Assembly: GCF_009707515.1 (NCBI RefSeq)
Contig: NZ_WLYI01000009.1
Span: forward strand, 62,001 to 126,000
Direction: 5' to 3'
Length of the DNA stretch: 64,000 nucleotides
DNA from: Pseudomonas karstica
Lineage (GTDB): Bacteria; Pseudomonadota; Gammaproteobacteria; Pseudomonadales; Pseudomonadaceae
The notes below the pieces were generated by a model. The model was given only the letters and a program-made list of their open reading frames with translations, did no database searches and was not told where the DNA came from. Below, one piece after another: positions 41,427 to 53,328 of the stretch. The position numbers were made by a program, and so were the translations under genes. Position 1 is the first letter of the stretch. Each line of letters starts with the position of its first letter.

Positions 41427-42764
41427 ATGACTAAAAAATATTTTGGCACCGACGGTATCCGTGGTCGGGTCGGCGAATTTCCGATTACTCCTGACTTTAT
41501 GCTCAAGCTCGGCTGGGCGGCAGGCATGGCGTTTCGCAGTATGGGGGCATGCCGCATCCTGGTGGGCAAGGACACTCGTATCTCGGGTTATATGTTTGAG
41601 TCCGCGCTGGAGGCTGGCCTGTCCGCTGCTGGGGCAGATGTGATGCTGCTGGGGCCAATGCCTACACCGGCGATCGCTTACCTGACGCGTACCTTTCATG
41701 CTGAAGCCGGTATTGTGATCAGTGCCTCGCATAATCCTCACGATGACAATGGCATCAAGTTTTTCTCGGGCCAGGGCACCAAGCTACCAGACGAAATCGA
41801 GCACATGATCGAAGAGCTGCTGGATGCGCCGATGACGGTCGTCGAATCGAGCAAGTTGGGTAAGGTTTCCCGAATTAATGATGCTTCGGGCCGTTACATC
41901 GAGTTTTGTAAAAGCAGCGTGCCAACCAGTACCAACTTTGCTGGCCTGAAAGTGGTCATTGACTGTGCTCATGGAGCAACTTACAAGGTCGCTCCCAGTG
42001 TGTTCAAGGAGTTGGGTGCTCAGGTCACCGTGCTGTCGGCTCAGCCTGATGGCTTGAACATCAACGACAACTGCGGATCGACCCATATGGGGCAGTTGCA
42101 GGCGGCTGTGCTGGCTGAGCATGCCGACTTGGGTATCGCCTTTGATGGCGATGGTGATCGGGTATTAATGGTCGATCACACAGGTGCCATTGTCGACGGT
42201 GATGATCTGCTGTTTATCATTGCCCGTGACTTGCATGAGCGTAATAAGCTCCAGGGTGGTGTTGTGGGTACCTTGATGAGCAATCTGGGGTTGGAACTGG
42301 CCCTGGCTGATCTTGGGATTCCATTTGTCCGCGCCAATGTGGGTGACCGTTATGTAATCGCTGAACTGCTTGAGCGTAATTGGCAGGTCGGTGGCGAAAA
42401 TTCCGGGCACGTTGTCTGCTTTCAGCACACCACGACGGGTGATGCAATCATCGCTGCGCTGCAGGTGCTGCTGGCGTTGCGGCGCCGTGATGAAAGTCTT
42501 GCCCAGGCGCGACAGGCGTTGCGCAAATGCCCGCAAGTGCTGCTCAATGTTCGTTTTGCCGGTGGCGCGAACCCTGTCGAGCATCCGGCCGTCAAGGCGG
42601 CCAGCGAGCGCGTTACTGCAGCCATGGCGGGTCGTGGGCGGGTCTTGCTGCGCAAGTCGGGCACTGAGCCTCTGGTTCGGGTGATGGTCGAAGGCGAGGA
42701 CGAAATGCAGGTTCGTGGCTATGCAGAAGAGCTGGCAAAACTGGTAACTGAAGTTTGCGCCTGA
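41427..42764 (+). CDS. glmM: Phosphoglucosamine mutase
   Basis: The protein has 445 residues. Active-site phosphoserine loop [16 protein letters not shown], metal loop [10 protein letters not shown], sugar-binding GGENSGHVV, and the C-terminal phosphate loop [14 protein letters not shown]. It converts glucosamine-6-phosphate to glucosamine-1-phosphate for peptidoglycan and LPS precursors. folP-glmM adjacency is conserved. Confidence 0.97.
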   Translation: MTKKYFGTDGIRGRVGEFPITPDFMLKLGWAAGMAFRSMGACRILVGKDTRISGYMFESALEAGLSAAGADVMLLGPMPTPAIAYLTRTFHAEAGIVISASHNPHDDNGIKFFSGQGTKLPDEIEHMIEELLDAPMTVVESSKLGKVSRINDASGRYIEFCKSSVPTSTNFAGLKVVIDCAHGATYKVAPSVFKELGAQVTVLSAQPDGLNINDNCGSTHMGQLQAAVLAEHADLGIAFDGDGDRVLMVDHTGAIVDGDDLLFIIARDLHERNKLQGGVVGTLMSNLGLELALADLGIPFVRANVGDRYVIAELLERNWQVGGENSGHVVCFQHTTTGDAIIAALQVLLALRRRDESLAQARQALRKCPQVLLNVRFAGGANPVEHPAVKAASERVTAAMAGRGRVLLRKSGTEPLVRVMVEGEDEMQVRGYAEELAKLVTEVCA

Positions 42765-42830
42765 ATTCGGCTTGCCAGTGATGATGTGGTTGGGTAACAT
42801 CTGCGCCCACTTTGACCGACGGGGTACAGC

Positions 42831-43586
42831 ATGCGTCGCACTATGGTAGCTGGTAACTGGAAAATGCACGGTACCCGCGCCAGTGTCGCTGAGCTGATCA
42901 ACGGCCTTCGTCATTTGGCCTTGCCGAGCGGTGTTGACGTCGCGGTATTTCCGCCTTGCTTGTACATCAATCAAGTGGTTGATGGCTTGAAAGGCAAATC
43001 GATTCAAGTCGGCGCGCAGAATTCTGCGGTGGAAGCCATGCAGGGTGCGCTGACCGGTGAGATTGCGCCGAGCCAGCTGGTTGATGCGGGTTGTTCTTAT
43101 GTGCTTGTCGGGCACTCCGAGCGCCGTCAGATGATGGGCGAGCGTGATGGGACACTCAATCGCAAGTTCGCAGCGGCACAGGCTTGTGGCCTGATTCCAG
43201 TGTTGTGCATAGGGGAGACCCTGGAGCAGCGTGAATCTGGCAAGACTCTTGAGGTTGTCTCGCGTCAGTTGGGCAGCATCATCGAGGAGCTGGGTGTTGG
43301 TGCGTTTGCAAAGGCAATTATTGCTTACGAGCCGGTCTGGGCCATTGGCACCGGGCTGACTGCTTCGCCGCAACAGGCGCAGGATGTGCATGCAGCCATC
43401 CGCGCGCAGTTGGCGGCAGAGAATTCTGAGGTCGCACGAGGTGTGCGGCTTCTATACGGCGGCAGCGTGAAGGCGGCCAATGCGGTCGAACTGTTCGGCA
43501 TGCCGGATATCGATGGGGGGCTCATTGGTGGAGCTTCCCTGAATGCAGATGAGTTCGGTGCGATCTGTCGCGCCGCGGGAAACTGA
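42831..43586 (+). CDS. tpiA: Triosephosphate isomerase
   Basis: The protein has 251 residues. VAGNWKMHG at the start, the catalytic His in [12 protein letters not shown] and Glu in [11 protein letters not shown]; phosphate loop [10 protein letters not shown]. Interconverts dihydroxyacetone phosphate and glyceraldehyde-3-phosphate. Confidence 0.97.
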   Translation: MRRTMVAGNWKMHGTRASVAELINGLRHLALPSGVDVAVFPPCLYINQVVDGLKGKSIQVGAQNSAVEAMQGALTGEIAPSQLVDAGCSYVLVGHSERRQMMGERDGTLNRKFAAAQACGLIPVLCIGETLEQRESGKTLEVVSRQLGSIIEELGVGAFAKAIIAYEPVWAIGTGLTASPQQAQDVHAAIRAQLAAENSEVARGVRLLYGGSVKAANAVELFGMPDIDGGLIGGASLNADEFGAICRAAGN

Positions 43587-43590
43587 AAAA

Positions 43591-43974
43591 ATGCTGGAAA
43601 CAGTCGTAGTCGTTTTTCATCTGTTGGCTGCCCTGAGCGTAGTTGCTCTGGTTTTGCTGCAGCAGGGTAAAGGTGCGGATGCTGGTGCGTCTTTCGGTGC
43701 AGGTGCTTCAAATACTGTGTTCGGAAGCCAAGGTTCCTCTACCTTTCTTAGTAAGTTTACTGCTATACTTGCCGCCGGTTTCTTCATAACCAGCTTGGGG
43801 TTAGGTTACTTTGCTAAAGAGAAAGCTCATGTGCAGACTCAAGTAGGTTTACCAAATCCAGCAGTGTTGGAAGTACCAAAAGCAAAACCGGCTTCTGACG
43901 ATGTCCCGGTGCTTCAAGAGCAAAAGTCGGCTACTCCAGCGACTGACGTGCCTCCAGCTCAAGAGCAGAAGTAA
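43591..43974 (+). CDS. secG: Protein translocase subunit SecG
   Basis: The protein has 127 residues; start ATG 43591. Two membrane segments ([18 protein letters not shown] and [16 protein letters not shown]) around the conserved [13 protein letters not shown] loop. SecG assists SecYE export. The C-terminal tail beyond about residue 80 is extended and rich in P, A, V and Q; near its end DVPVLQEQK is echoed by DVPPAQEQK. Last gene before two tRNAs. Confidence 0.94.
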   Translation: MLETVVVVFHLLAALSVVALVLLQQGKGADAGASFGAGASNTVFGSQGSSTFLSKFTAILAAGFFITSLGLGYFAKEKAHVQTQVGLPNPAVLEVPKAKPASDDVPVLQEQKSATPATDVPPAQEQK

Positions 43975-44002
43975 GAAGGTTTGATGCTTTAAATGTTGTA
44001 TT

Positions 44003-44088
44003 GCCGAGGTGGTGGAATTGGTAGACACGCAACCTTGAGGTGGTTGTGCCCATAGGGTGTAGGGGTTCGAGTCCCCTTCTCGGTACCA
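44003..44088 (+). tRNA. tRNA-Leu (GAG)
   Basis: 86 bases including CCA; class II tRNA with a long variable arm. Anticodon stem CAACC/GGTTG encloses loop TTGAGGT with GAG at 44037-44039. T arm GGGGTTCGAGTCCCC. Confidence 0.97.
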
Positions 44089-44099
44089 ATTATCAGGAG

Positions 44100-44124
44100 A
44101 GCCCGCTGTTGCGGGCTTTCTTGT
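44100..44124 (+). terminator. Terminator after tRNA-Leu
   Basis: AGCCCGC-TGTT-GCGGGCT followed by TTCTT. Confidence 0.75.
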
Positions 44125-44184
44125 AGGTGGAAGGTTACATTGACCCTGTAAGGGATCGGTCGTATACTTCCGCCCCAGCTTTGT

Positions 44185-44261
<77 letters not shown>

Positions 44262-44271
44262 GTTTTAGCGG

Positions 44272-44293
44272 AGCCCCTTTTAAGGGGCTTTTT
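44272..44293 (+). terminator. Terminator after tRNA-fMet
   Basis: AGCCCCTT-TT-AAGGGGCT followed by a T-run. Confidence 0.85.
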
Positions 44294-44338
44294 GTTAGCT
44301 GGACACTTTCAACGCCGCTGTTCGACGGCGTTTCAAGG

Positions 44339-44361
44339 ATGGGCGTTTCGCCCATTTTTTT
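44339..44361 (+). terminator. Second terminator-like hairpin, upstream of rimP
   Basis: ATGGGCG-TTT-CGCCCAT followed by six T, 41 bases before the rimP start. An ATG inside the hairpin is in frame with rimP but is not credible. The position matches the leader terminators between metY and rimP in E. coli. Confidence 0.8.
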
Positions 44362-44401
44362 ATTTTGCACAGCATGCACATACATGCACGAGGGGGTTCG
44401 G

Positions 44402-44860
44402 GTGTCGAGCAAGCTAGAAGAGTTGCAGGCCTTGCTGGCCCCGGTGGTCGTGGCCCTAGGCTATGAATGCTGGGGTATTGAGTTTTCGGCTCAAGGTCGC
44501 CACTCAATGTTGCGCGTTTATATCGATAAAGAGGGCGGTGTGCTGGTGGATGACTGTGCCATTGTCAGCCGTCAGATCAGCGGTGTCCTGGATGTTGAAG
44601 ATCCGATCTCTGCTGAATACACCCTCGAAGTTTCCTCGCCAGGCATGGAACGCCCGCTGTTCACTATTGAGCAGTTTGCAAAATTTGCCGGTGAACAAGT
44701 GAAGATCAAGTTGCGCTCGCCTTTTGACGGGCGACGCAACTTTCAGGGCCTTCTGCGCGGTGTGGAAGAGCAGGATGTCGTGGTGCAGGTAGAAGACCAT
44801 GAGTTCTTGTTGCCGATCGATATGATCGACAAGGCCAACATTATTCCCAGTTTTGACTGA
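44402..44860 (+). CDS. rimP: Ribosome maturation factor RimP
   Basis: The protein has 152 residues; GTG start at 44402 behind GAGGGGG. N-terminal alpha/beta domain ([32 protein letters not shown]) and C-terminal SH3-like barrel ([15 protein letters not shown]). It is needed for 30S subunit maturation. First gene of the rimP-nusA-infB-rbfA-truB-rpsO-pnp set. Confidence 0.96.
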   Translation: MSSKLEELQALLAPVVVALGYECWGIEFSAQGRHSMLRVYIDKEGGVLVDDCAIVSRQISGVLDVEDPISAEYTLEVSSPGMERPLFTIEQFAKFAGEQVKIKLRSPFDGRRNFQGLLRGVEEQDVVVQVEDHEFLLPIDMIDKANIIPSFD

Positions 44861-44919
44861 GACGTGCCAGAAACTGCGGATCCCGCGGATCCAATGGCTT
44901 GCGAAAGGCGAGGCGTACG

Positions 44920-46401
44920 ATGAGCAAAGAAGTACTGCTGGTTGTTGAGTCGGTATCCAATGAAAAGGGCGTACCGGCAAACGTGATTTTTGAAGCGCTG
45001 GAGCTGGCCCTGGCCACTGCTACCAAAAAGCGTTTTGAAGACGAAGTTGATCTGCGTGTGGAAATCAACCGCCACACCGGTGCCTATGAGACTTTCCGTC
45101 GCTGGACGGTTGTCGAAGAGGACGACCTTGATGATCCGGCTATCGAAACCTGGCCAAGCAAGGTTGCGCAAACGCACCCTGGCGCCAACGTTGGCGATGT
45201 TGTCGAGGAAAAGATCGAGTCGATCGAGTTCGGTCGTATCGCTGCACAGACCGCTAAACAGGTCATCGTGCAGAAGGTTCGCGAAGCCGAGCGCGCTCAA
45301 GTTGTTGACGCCTATCGCGAGCGCCTTGGGGAAATCATCTCCGGCACCGTGAAAAAAGTGACCCGAGACAACGTGATCGTTGACCTGGGCAACAACGCCG
45401 AAGCGTTGCTGGCCCGTGAAGACATCATCTCTCGAGAAACTTTCCGGGTTGGCGTGCGTTTGCGCGCGCTGCTCAAGGAAATCCGCACCGAGAACCGCGG
45501 CCCTCAGTTGATCCTGTCGCGTACCGCGCCGGAAATGCTGATCGAGCTGTTCCGTATCGAAGTGCCGGAAATTGCCGAAGGCCTGATCGAAGTCATGGCT
45601 GCGTCCCGCGACCCGGGTTCGCGTGCCAAGATCGCGGTCCGCTCCAAGGACAAACGTATCGACCCGCAAGGTGCTTGCATTGGTATGCGCGGTTCGCGCG
45701 TCCAGGCAGTGTCGGGCGAATTGGGCGGTGAGCGTGTAGATATCGTCTTGTGGGACGATAACCCGGCGCAGTTCGTAATCAACGCCATGTCGCCTGCAGA
45801 AGTGGCGGCAATTATCGTTGACGAGGATGCCCATGCCATGGACATCGCCGTTGGCGCAGACAATCTGGCTCAGGCCATCGGTCGCGGTGGTCAGAACGTA
45901 CGTTTGGCCAGCCAGTTGACGGGTTGGACCCTGAACGTGATGACCGAATCGGACATCCAGGCTAAGCAGCAAGCTGAAACCGGTGACATCCTGCGCAACT
46001 TTATCGACGAGTTGGAAGTCGATGAAGACCTGGCACAGGTGCTGGTAGATGAAGGCTTTACCAGCCTGGAAGAGATTGCCTACGTACCGTTGGAAGAAAT
46101 GCTCAACATCGACGGCTTTGACGAAGACACTGTCAACGAGCTTCGCGCTCGGGCCAAGGATCGTTTGTTGACTAAAGCCATCGCTACTGAGGAAAAGCTG
46201 GCAGACGCCCATCCGGCCGAAGACCTGCTCTCGCTTGAGGGTATGGACAAGGATTTGGCGATGGAACTGGCGGTGCGCGGCGTAATTACCCGCGAAGACC
46301 TGGCCGAGCAGTCTATTGACGACCTGCTCGACATCGACGGCATTGACGATGATCGTGCCGGCAAGTTGATCATGGCCGCCCGAGCCCATTGGTTCGAGTA
46401 A
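44920..46401 (+). CDS. nusA: Transcription termination/antitermination factor NusA
   Basis: The protein has 493 residues; start ATG 44920 ([17 protein letters not shown]). N-terminal RNA-polymerase-binding domain, S1 domain (about 135-200), two KH domains (about 230-345, [18 protein letters not shown] and [11 protein letters not shown]) and two C-terminal acidic repeats (about 360-493). Modulates pausing, termination and antitermination. Confidence 0.97.
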   Translation: MSKEVLLVVESVSNEKGVPANVIFEALELALATATKKRFEDEVDLRVEINRHTGAYETFRRWTVVEEDDLDDPAIETWPSKVAQTHPGANVGDVVEEKIESIEFGRIAAQTAKQVIVQKVREAERAQVVDAYRERLGEIISGTVKKVTRDNVIVDLGNNAEALLAREDIISRETFRVGVRLRALLKEIRTENRGPQLILSRTAPEMLIELFRIEVPEIAEGLIEVMAASRDPGSRAKIAVRSKDKRIDPQGACIGMRGSRVQAVSGELGGERVDIVLWDDNPAQFVINAMSPAEVAAIIVDEDAHAMDIAVGADNLAQAIGRGGQNVRLASQLTGWTLNVMTESDIQAKQQAETGDILRNFIDELEVDEDLAQVLVDEGFTSLEEIAYVPLEEMLNIDGFDEDTVNELRARAKDRLLTKAIATEEKLADAHPAEDLLSLEGMDKDLAMELAVRGVITREDLAEQSIDDLLDIDGIDDDRAGKLIMAARAHWFE

Positions 46402-46428
46402 TTAGGCGCGGCCTGAGGAGAGAAGTGC

Positions 46429-48954
46429 ATGACGCAAGTCACGGTGAAACAACTGGCCGATGAGGTCAAAACACCGGTAGAGCGCCTGTTGCAGCAGATG
46501 CGTGAGGCAGGTCTGCCGCACACCGCCGCCGACGAAGGTGTGAGCGATAGTGAGAAGCAATCTTTGCTGACTCACTTGAAGAGCAGCCACAAGGCGAAAG
46601 TGGAAGAACCGCGCAAGATTACATTGCAGCGCAAAACCACCAGCACACTGCGTGTTGCTGGTAGCAAAAGCATCAGCGTTGAAGTACGCAAGAAAAAAGT
46701 CTTCGTACAGCGCAGCCCGGAAGAAATCGAAGCCGAGCGCAAACGTGACCTGGAAGAACGTCGTGCAGTAGAAAATGCTGCTCGTCAGAAGGCTGAAGAA
46801 GAAGCCAAGCGTCGCGCCGAAGAAGAAGCGCGTCGCCAGCCTACTGCTGCGCAACCTGCTGCCACTGAAGCGGTCGCCGCACCTGGCGCGCCTGTTGAAG
46901 CTGTGCGTGAGGCCGCTCCGGTCTCCGCGGCACCTGCTCCTGCAGCTGATGCCCGTAAGCGCGACGAACCTCGTCGTCCGGACAAACCACGTGCCGACGA
47001 CAACAATCGTCGCAGTGGCGGTGGCGATGGCGAGCGTAAAAACGCTCCTCATCGTGCTTCGGTCAAAGAGAAAGCGCCAGCTCCACGCGTTGCTCCACGT
47101 ACTACCGACGAAGAAAGCGATGGCTTCCGTCGTGGTGGTCGCGGCAAGGCTAAGCTGAAAAAGCGCAATGCCCACGGTTTCCAGAGCCCAACCGGCCCTG
47201 TCGTGCGTGATGTGCAGATCGGCGAGACTATCTCTGTTGGCGATCTCGCCAATCAGATGTCGGTCAAGGCTGCTGAAATCATCAAGTTCATGTTCAAACT
47301 GGGTACTCCAGCGACCATCAACCAGGTGCTTGATCAGGAAACTGCTCAGCTGGTAGCCGAAGAACTGGGCCACAAAGTGACCTTGGTCAGCGACACCGCC
47401 CTGGAAGACTCCCTGGCTGAGTCCCTGAAGTTTGAAGGTGAGACGTTCTCCCGTGCGCCAGTTGTGACCGTAATGGGTCACGTTGACCATGGTAAGACTT
47501 CGCTGCTCGACTATATTCGTCGTGCCAAGGTAGCTGCTGGCGAAGCCGGCGGTATTACCCAGCACATCGGTGCATACCACGTTGAAACTGAACGCGGCAT
47601 GGTCACCTTCCTCGACACCCCGGGTCACGCCGCGTTTACCGCGATGCGTGCCCGTGGTGCCAAGGCGACTGATATCGTGATCCTGGTAGTTGCAGCGGAC
47701 GACGGCGTAATGCCGCAGACCATTGAAGCTGTCCAGCACGCCAAGGCCGCTGGTGTTCCACTGGTGGTTGCAGTGAACAAGATCGACAAGCCGGGCGCCG
47801 ATCTCGATCGCATCCGTAGCGAATTGTCGGTTCACGGCGTGACTTCCGAAGAGTGGGGCGGTGATACGCCGTTCGTTTCGGTCTCGGCGAAAGTCGGTAC
47901 GGGTGTCGACGATCTGCTCGAAGCGGTCCTGCTGCAAGCTGAAGTACTCGAACTGAAAGCAACCCCGTCGGCCCCAGGTCGTGGTGTTGTGGTTGAATCG
48001 CGTCTCGACAAAGGTCGTGGCCCGGTTGCAACCGTTCTGGTTCAAGACGGTACGCTGCGCCAAGGCGACATGGTTTTGGTCGGTTCGAACTATGGCCGCG
48101 TACGTGCCATGCTCGACGAGAACGGCAAGCCAATCAAGGAAGCCGGTCCTTCCATCCCTGTCGAGATCCTCGGCCTGGACGGTACTCCGGACGCTGGCGA
48201 CGAGATGAGCGTGCTGTCGGACGAGAAGAAAGCCCGTGAAGTGGCTCTGTTCCGTCAAGGCAAGTTCCGCGAAGTCAAACTGGCTCGTGCTCACGCCGGC
48301 AAGCTGGAAAATATCTTCGAAAACATGGGCCAGGCAGAGAAGAAGACGCTGAATATCGTCCTCAAATCTGACGTTCGTGGTTCCCTCGAAGCGTTGAACG
48401 GCGCCTTGAATGGCCTGGGTAACGACGAAGTGCAAGTGCGTGTTGTGGGTGGCGGTGTCGGTGGTATTACCGAATCCGATGCCAACCTGGCACTGGCTTC
48501 CAACGCTGTACTGTTCGGCTTTAACGTGCGTGCCGATGCTGGCGCACGGAAGATCGTCGAGCAGGAAGGCCTGGACATGCGTTATTACAACGTGATCTAC
48601 GACATTATCGAAGACGTCAAGAAAGCCCTTACCGGCATGCTTGGCAGCGACGTCCGGGAGAACATCCTGGGTATTGCTGAAGTTCGCGATGTGTTCCGTT
48701 CGCCGAAGTTTGGCGCGATTGCCGGTTGCATGGTTATCGAAGGCGTTGTGCACCGTAACCGTCCAATCCGTGTACTGCGTGAAGACATCGTTATCTTCGA
48801 AGGCGAGCTGGAATCCCTGCGCCGCTTCAAGGATGACGCTGCTGAAGTGCGTGCCGGCATGGAATGCGGTATCGGCGTCAAGAGCTACAACGACGTCAAA
48901 GCTGGCGACAAGATCGAAGTCTACGAGAAGGTTCAGGTTGCTCGCAGCCTCTAA
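46429..48954 (+). CDS. infB: Translation initiation factor IF-2
   Basis: The protein has 841 residues. IF2-N helix ([19 protein letters not shown]), a long charged linker rich in R, E, K, A and P (about 80-250), then the GTPase core: [27 protein letters not shown]; domains II-IV follow. It places initiator tRNA on the 30S subunit; the initiator tRNA gene stands just upstream of this operon. Alternative internal starts, known in E. coli, cannot be judged here. Confidence 0.97.
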   Translation: MTQVTVKQLADEVKTPVERLLQQMREAGLPHTAADEGVSDSEKQSLLTHLKSSHKAKVEEPRKITLQRKTTSTLRVAGSKSISVEVRKKKVFVQRSPEEIEAERKRDLEERRAVENAARQKAEEEAKRRAEEEARRQPTAAQPAATEAVAAPGAPVEAVREAAPVSAAPAPAADARKRDEPRRPDKPRADDNNRRSGGGDGERKNAPHRASVKEKAPAPRVAPRTTDEESDGFRRGGRGKAKLKKRNAHGFQSPTGPVVRDVQIGETISVGDLANQMSVKAAEIIKFMFKLGTPATINQVLDQETAQLVAEELGHKVTLVSDTALEDSLAESLKFEGETFSRAPVVTVMGHVDHGKTSLLDYIRRAKVAAGEAGGITQHIGAYHVETERGMVTFLDTPGHAAFTAMRARGAKATDIVILVVAADDGVMPQTIEAVQHAKAAGVPLVVAVNKIDKPGADLDRIRSELSVHGVTSEEWGGDTPFVSVSAKVGTGVDDLLEAVLLQAEVLELKATPSAPGRGVVVESRLDKGRGPVATVLVQDGTLRQGDMVLVGSNYGRVRAMLDENGKPIKEAGPSIPVEILGLDGTPDAGDEMSVLSDEKKAREVALFRQGKFREVKLARAHAGKLENIFENMGQAEKKTLNIVLKSDVRGSLEALNGALNGLGNDEVQVRVVGGGVGGITESDANLALASNAVLFGFNVRADAGARKIVEQEGLDMRYYNVIYDIIEDVKKALTGMLGSDVRENILGIAEVRDVFRSPKFGAIAGCMVIEGVVHRNRPIRVLREDIVIFEGELESLRRFKDDAAEVRAGMECGIGVKSYNDVKAGDKIEVYEKVQVARSL

Positions 48955-49025
48955 CTCGCGCACTTCAAGGGCCACGAAGCGCCTGGGCATGCAAATGCGC
49001 AGGCCTGCGTCAGGACTCTAAACGC

Positions 49026-49062
49026 AACGCCCGGTCTGGCTTTTGTCAGGCCGGGCGTTTGC
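49026..49062 (+). terminator. Hairpin between infB and rbfA
   Basis: AACGCCCGG pairs with CCGGGCGTT, with an additional inner CTG/CAG pairing and a short T-run. It may reduce read-through within the operon. Confidence 0.7.
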
Positions 49063-49113
49063 CGCTTTCAGACCCCACGGGTTTCACCGTGAGGCAGTAA
49101 CAGGTAACAAGAC

Positions 49114-49515
49114 ATGGCAAAAGAATACAGCCGTACCCAACGTATCGGCGATCAGATGCAGCGTGAGCTGGCACAACTGATCCGTCGTGAAGTCAAGGAT
49201 CCACGTGTTGGCCTGGTCACCATCACCGCTGTTGAAGTAAGCCGTGACGTAGGTCACGCCAAAATCTTCATCACCGTGATGGGCCAGGACAACAGCGAAG
49301 AAATCGCGCAAAGCATCAAGGTGCTCAACTCTGCCGCTGGCTTTCTGCGCATGCAGTTGGCCCGTGAAATGAAGCTGCGCAGCGTTCCACAGTTGCACTT
49401 CCATTACGACGAAAGCGTCGTGCGTGGTGCGCATCTGTCTGCATTGATCGAGCGGGCTGTGGCTGAAGACAGCCAGCACCCGGAAACGTCCACACCTGAA
49501 GACGCCAAGGAGTAA
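49114..49515 (+). CDS. rbfA: Ribosome-binding factor A
   Basis: The protein has 133 residues. KH-like fold: [50 protein letters not shown]. It is a late 30S assembly and cold-adaptation factor. The acidic tail is typical. Confidence 0.96.
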   Translation: MAKEYSRTQRIGDQMQRELAQLIRREVKDPRVGLVTITAVEVSRDVGHAKIFITVMGQDNSEEIAQSIKVLNSAAGFLRMQLAREMKLRSVPQLHFHYDESVVRGAHLSALIERAVAEDSQHPETSTPEDAKE

Positions 49516-49518
49516 TCG

Positions 49519-50436
49519 GTGGCTCAGGTCAAACGTATCCGTCGCAATGTCAGCGGTATCATTTTGCTCGACAAGCCCATTGGCTTTACCTCCAATGCTG
49601 CCTTGCAGAAGGTCCGCTGGCTGCTCAATGCCGAGAAGGCAGGGCACACTGGCAGCCTGGACCCACTAGCAACAGGCGTATTGCCACTATGCTTTGGCGA
49701 GGCCACCAAGTTTTCGCAATACCTGCTCGATTCCGACAAGGGTTACGAAACCCTGGCGCAACTAGGCAAGACCACCACCACGGCAGACGCCGAAGGTGAT
49801 GTTTTGCAGGTTAGGGATGTGACCGTTGGTCGTGCTGATATCGAAGCTGTTTTGCCCGCTTTTCGCGGAGAAATCAGACAGATACCGCCGATGTACTCGG
49901 CTCTCAAGCGTGATGGGCAACCGCTTTACAAGCTGGCGCGTGCGGGTGAAGTAGTGGAGCGTGAACCGCGTTCTGTTACTATTGCGCGCTTGGAATTGCT
50001 CGCCTGTGAAGGCGACACCGCCCGGCTAGCCGTGGACTGCAGCAAAGGTACTTATATCCGTACCCTGGTGGAAGATATCGGTGAACAACTGGGCTGTGGT
50101 GCATACGTTGCAGAACTGCGACGGACCCAGGCCGGTCCCTTCAGCCTGGCCCAGACGGTCACGCTGGAAGAGTTGGAAGCAGTACATGCAGAAGGCGGCA
50201 ACGAAGCGGTTGATCGCTTCCTGATGCCTTCGGACAGCGGTTTGCTGGATTGGCCATTGCTGCACTTCTCGGAGCACAGCGCGTTCTACTGGCTTAATGG
50301 CCAGCCGGTACGTGCCCCGGATGCCCCGAAGTTTGGCATGGTGCGAGTACAGGATCATAACGGTCGCTTTATCGGTATCGGTGAAGTGAGCGAAGACGGG
50401 CGCATCGCGCCGCGTCGACTGATTCGGTCAGAATGA
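49519..50436 (+). CDS. truB: tRNA pseudouridine-55 synthase
   Basis: The protein has 305 residues; GTG start at 49519, three bases after rbfA. Catalytic Asp in [30 protein letters not shown] and a C-terminal PUA-like domain. Makes pseudouridine in the T arm of tRNAs. Confidence 0.97.
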   Translation: MAQVKRIRRNVSGIILLDKPIGFTSNAALQKVRWLLNAEKAGHTGSLDPLATGVLPLCFGEATKFSQYLLDSDKGYETLAQLGKTTTTADAEGDVLQVRDVTVGRADIEAVLPAFRGEIRQIPPMYSALKRDGQPLYKLARAGEVVEREPRSVTIARLELLACEGDTARLAVDCSKGTYIRTLVEDIGEQLGCGAYVAELRRTQAGPFSLAQTVTLEELEAVHAEGGNEAVDRFLMPSDSGLLDWPLLHFSEHSAFYWLNGQPVRAPDAPKFGMVRVQDHNGRFIGIGEVSEDGRIAPRRLIRSE

Positions 50437-50512
50437 CCGAACGAGGGTGGCTGTTAATAGGCACGGTCACTTCTCATTTTTAGATACGAGGGTATGCCCT
50501 CGGCCTATTGAG

Positions 50513-50532
50513 ACCACCTTTTAGGTGGTTTC
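50513..50532 (+). terminator. Hairpin upstream of rpsO
   Basis: ACCACCT-TTT-AGGTGGT followed by TTCC, 20 bases before the rpsO start. The short T-run makes it a weak terminator; a role in the S15 leader is also possible. Confidence 0.45.
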
Positions 50533-50551
50533 CTGAAAAAAGGATTGCCTC

Positions 50552-50821
50552 ATGGCTCTCGACGTTCAAGAAAAAGCACAAATCGTAGCTGACTATCAGC
50601 AAGCTGTTGGTGACACTGGTTCGCCAGAAGTGCAAGTTGCACTGCTGACCCACAACATCAACAAACTGCAAGGTCACTTCAAGGCCAACGGTAAAGATCA
50701 CCACTCCCGTCGTGGTCTGATCCGCATGGTAAACCAGCGTCGTAAGCTGCTGGACTACCTGAAAGGCAAGGATCTGGGTCGCTATCAGGCTCTGATCGGT
50801 CGCCTGGGTCTGCGTCGCTAA
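50552..50821 (+). CDS. rpsO: 30S ribosomal protein S15
   Basis: The protein has 89 residues. [21 protein letters not shown] and [21 protein letters not shown] are the S15 signature. Binds 16S rRNA early in assembly. Stands before pnp, as in most gamma-proteobacteria. Confidence 0.98.
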   Translation: MALDVQEKAQIVADYQQAVGDTGSPEVQVALLTHNINKLQGHFKANGKDHHSRRGLIRMVNQRRKLLDYLKGKDLGRYQALIGRLGLRR

Positions 50822-51015
50822 TCAGCGATTGCGCTAGAGGTTGGTTGTCTGCCGTACGTCAGTGGGATTCCCGCTGGCTCATGGCAGGCTCCCAGCCTCA
50901 AGTTTTATCTGGATACACGTTTTACCCTGGACAGGCGTTGGGCCGACTCCCGACATTGCCCAAGAATTTCGCAAGAAGACAAGTTCCCCAAGAGCCACAA
51001 AGAAGGTAGGACACC

Positions 51016-53121
51016 GTGAACCCGGTAATCAAAAAATTTCAGTTCGGTCAATCGACCGTTACTCTCGAGACAGGCCGTATCGCCCGTCAGGCCTCCGGCG
51101 CAGTGCTGGTCACCGTTGACGACGACGTCAGCGTATTGGTGACCGTCGTTGGTGCCAAGCAAGCCGATCCAGGCAAGGGTTTTTTCCCTCTGTCTGTTCA
51201 CTACCAGGAAAAGACTTACGCTGCCGGTAAGATCCCTGGCGGTTTCTTCAAGCGAGAAGGCCGTCCTTCCGAGAAAGAAACCCTGACTTCCCGACTGATC
51301 GACCGTCCGATCCGTCCGCTGTTCCCAGAAGGTTTCATGAATGAAGTGCAGGTTGTCTGCACCGTTCTGTCCACCAGCAAGAAAACCGATCCGGATGTCG
51401 CTGCGATGATCGGTACCTCGGCTGCCCTGGCTATCTCCGGTATTCCTTTCGATGGCCCGATCGGTGCAGCTCGCGTTGCTTTCCACGAAAGCACCGGCTA
51501 CCTGCTGAACCCGACTTACGAACAACAGAAAGCATCGAGCCTGGACATGGTCGTTGCCGGTACTTCGGAAGCGGTGTTGATGGTTGAATCGGAAGCCAAA
51601 GAGCTGACCGAAGACCAGATGCTGGGTGCGGTACTGTTTGCTCACGACGAGTTCCAGGTTGTGATCAACGCCGTTAAAGAACTGGCCGCTGAAGCTGCCA
51701 AGCCAACCTGGACCTGGGCTCCCGCGCCTGAAGCCACCGCACTGCTGGGCGCTATCCGTGCCGAGTTCGGCGCAGCGATCTCCGACGCTTACACCATCAC
51801 CATCAAGGCCGACCGTTACGCTCGCCTGGGTGAGCTGAAGGACCAGGTTGTTGCCAAGCTGTCCGGTGAAGAAGGCCAGCCTTCTTCCAGCGAAGTCAAA
51901 GCCGCTTTCGGTGAAATCGAATACCGCACCGTTCGCGAAAACATCGTTAATGGCAAGCCACGTATCGACGGCCGCGACACCAAGACCGTACGTCCGCTGA
52001 ACATCGAAGTTGGTGTTCTGCCCAAGACCCACGGTTCGGCGCTGTTCACCCGTGGCGAAACCCAGGCTTTGGTAGTCGCGACCCTGGGTACCGCCCGTGA
52101 CGCACAACTGCTGGACACCCTGGAAGGCGAGAAAAAAGACCCGTTCATGCTGCACTACAACTTCCCTCCGTTCTCGGTAGGTGAGTGTGGTCGCATGGGT
52201 GGCGCTGGTCGTCGCGAAATCGGTCACGGCCGTCTGGCCCGTCGTTCGATTGCTGCCATGCTGCCTGCCGCCGACGTGTTCCCGTACACCATCCGTGTTG
52301 TGTCGGAAATCACCGAGTCCAACGGTTCCAGCTCCATGGCTTCGGTCTGTGGTGCTTCCCTGGCTCTGATGGACGCCGGTGTACCAATGAAGGCACCTGT
52401 TGCCGGTATCGCCATGGGTCTGGTTAAAGAAGGCGAGAAGTTCGCCATCCTGACCGACATCCTGGGTGACGAAGACCACCTGGGCGACATGGACTTCAAA
52501 GTAGCCGGTACCGCCAAGGGTGTTACTGCACTGCAGATGGACATCAAGATCAAGGGCATCACCGAAGAAATCATGGAAATCGCTCTGGGCCAAGCCCTGG
52601 ACGCGCGCCTGAACATTCTCGGTCAGATGAACCAGATCATTGGTCAGTCCCGTACCGAGCTGTCGGAAAATGCTCCGACCATGATCGCGATGAAAATCGA
52701 CACCGACAAAATCCGTGATGTCATCGGTAAAGGCGGCGCGACCATCCGTGCGATCTGTGAAGAGACCAAGGCTTCGATCGATATCGAAGACGACGGCTCG
52801 ATCAAGATCTTCGGCGAAACCAAGGAAGCTGCTGAAGCTGCACGTCAGCGCGTTCTGGGTATCACTGCCGAAGCCGAGATCGGTAAGATCTACGTTGGCA
52901 AGGTTGAGCGCATCGTCGATTTCGGCGCATTCGTCAACATCCTGCCGGGCAAGGATGGCTTGGTTCACATCTCCATGCTGAGCGATGCTCGCGTCGAGAA
53001 AGTGACCGACATCCTGAAAGAAGGCGAGGAAGTGGAAGTGCTGGTACTGGACGTGGACAACCGCGGCCGTATCAAGCTGTCCATCAAGGACGTAGCAGCA
53101 GCCAAGGCTTCGGGCGTTTAA
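51016..53121 (+). CDS. pnp: Polynucleotide phosphorylase
   Basis: The protein has 701 residues; GTG start at 51016 behind GAAGGTAGGA. Two RNase-PH domains (with [14 protein letters not shown] and [20 protein letters not shown]), then KH ([12 protein letters not shown]) and S1 ([19 protein letters not shown]) domains. Phosphorolytic 3'-5' exoribonuclease and degradosome partner. The 194-base leader after rpsO is GC-rich and could fold, as in E. coli where PNPase controls itself. Confidence 0.98.
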   Translation: MNPVIKKFQFGQSTVTLETGRIARQASGAVLVTVDDDVSVLVTVVGAKQADPGKGFFPLSVHYQEKTYAAGKIPGGFFKREGRPSEKETLTSRLIDRPIRPLFPEGFMNEVQVVCTVLSTSKKTDPDVAAMIGTSAALAISGIPFDGPIGAARVAFHESTGYLLNPTYEQQKASSLDMVVAGTSEAVLMVESEAKELTEDQMLGAVLFAHDEFQVVINAVKELAAEAAKPTWTWAPAPEATALLGAIRAEFGAAISDAYTITIKADRYARLGELKDQVVAKLSGEEGQPSSSEVKAAFGEIEYRTVRENIVNGKPRIDGRDTKTVRPLNIEVGVLPKTHGSALFTRGETQALVVATLGTARDAQLLDTLEGEKKDPFMLHYNFPPFSVGECGRMGGAGRREIGHGRLARRSIAAMLPAADVFPYTIRVVSEITESNGSSSMASVCGASLALMDAGVPMKAPVAGIAMGLVKEGEKFAILTDILGDEDHLGDMDFKVAGTAKGVTALQMDIKIKGITEEIMEIALGQALDARLNILGQMNQIIGQSRTELSENAPTMIAMKIDTDKIRDVIGKGGATIRAICEETKASIDIEDDGSIKIFGETKEAAEAARQRVLGITAEAEIGKIYVGKVERIVDFGAFVNILPGKDGLVHISMLSDARVEKVTDILKEGEEVEVLVLDVDNRGRIKLSIKDVAAAKASGV

Positions 53122-53146
53122 TTACCCCCTCGCTTCACGCTGAAAT

Positions 53147-53171
53147 AAAGGACTCTTCGGAGTCCTTTTTT
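53147..53171 (+). terminator. Terminator of pnp
   Basis: AAAGGACTC-TTCG-GAGTCCTTT followed by T-run; ends the rimP-pnp transcript. Confidence 0.95.
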
Positions 53172-53328
53172 ATGGGCGCGAGAAAGTGTCATGAAATCAG
53201 CCGGTTAGCCAGGTTAAAAGCCGCAACTTGCATGCAGGCATGACGCTCTTCATGCAAGTTGCACGATTTCGGAAATGGCCAGTTTTTATAACTTATTGTT
53301 TTTAAAGTATTTTATTTATTATTGGACT

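Noticed and set aside
44339..44401. Upstream ATG for rimP
   Set aside because: It lies in the hairpin of a T-tailed terminator; GTG 44402 gives the standard RimP length.
46402..48990. Reverse-strand open frame opposite infB (862 codons), and similar ones opposite ftsH, nusA and pnp
   Set aside because: All mirror strongly biased core genes on the other strand.
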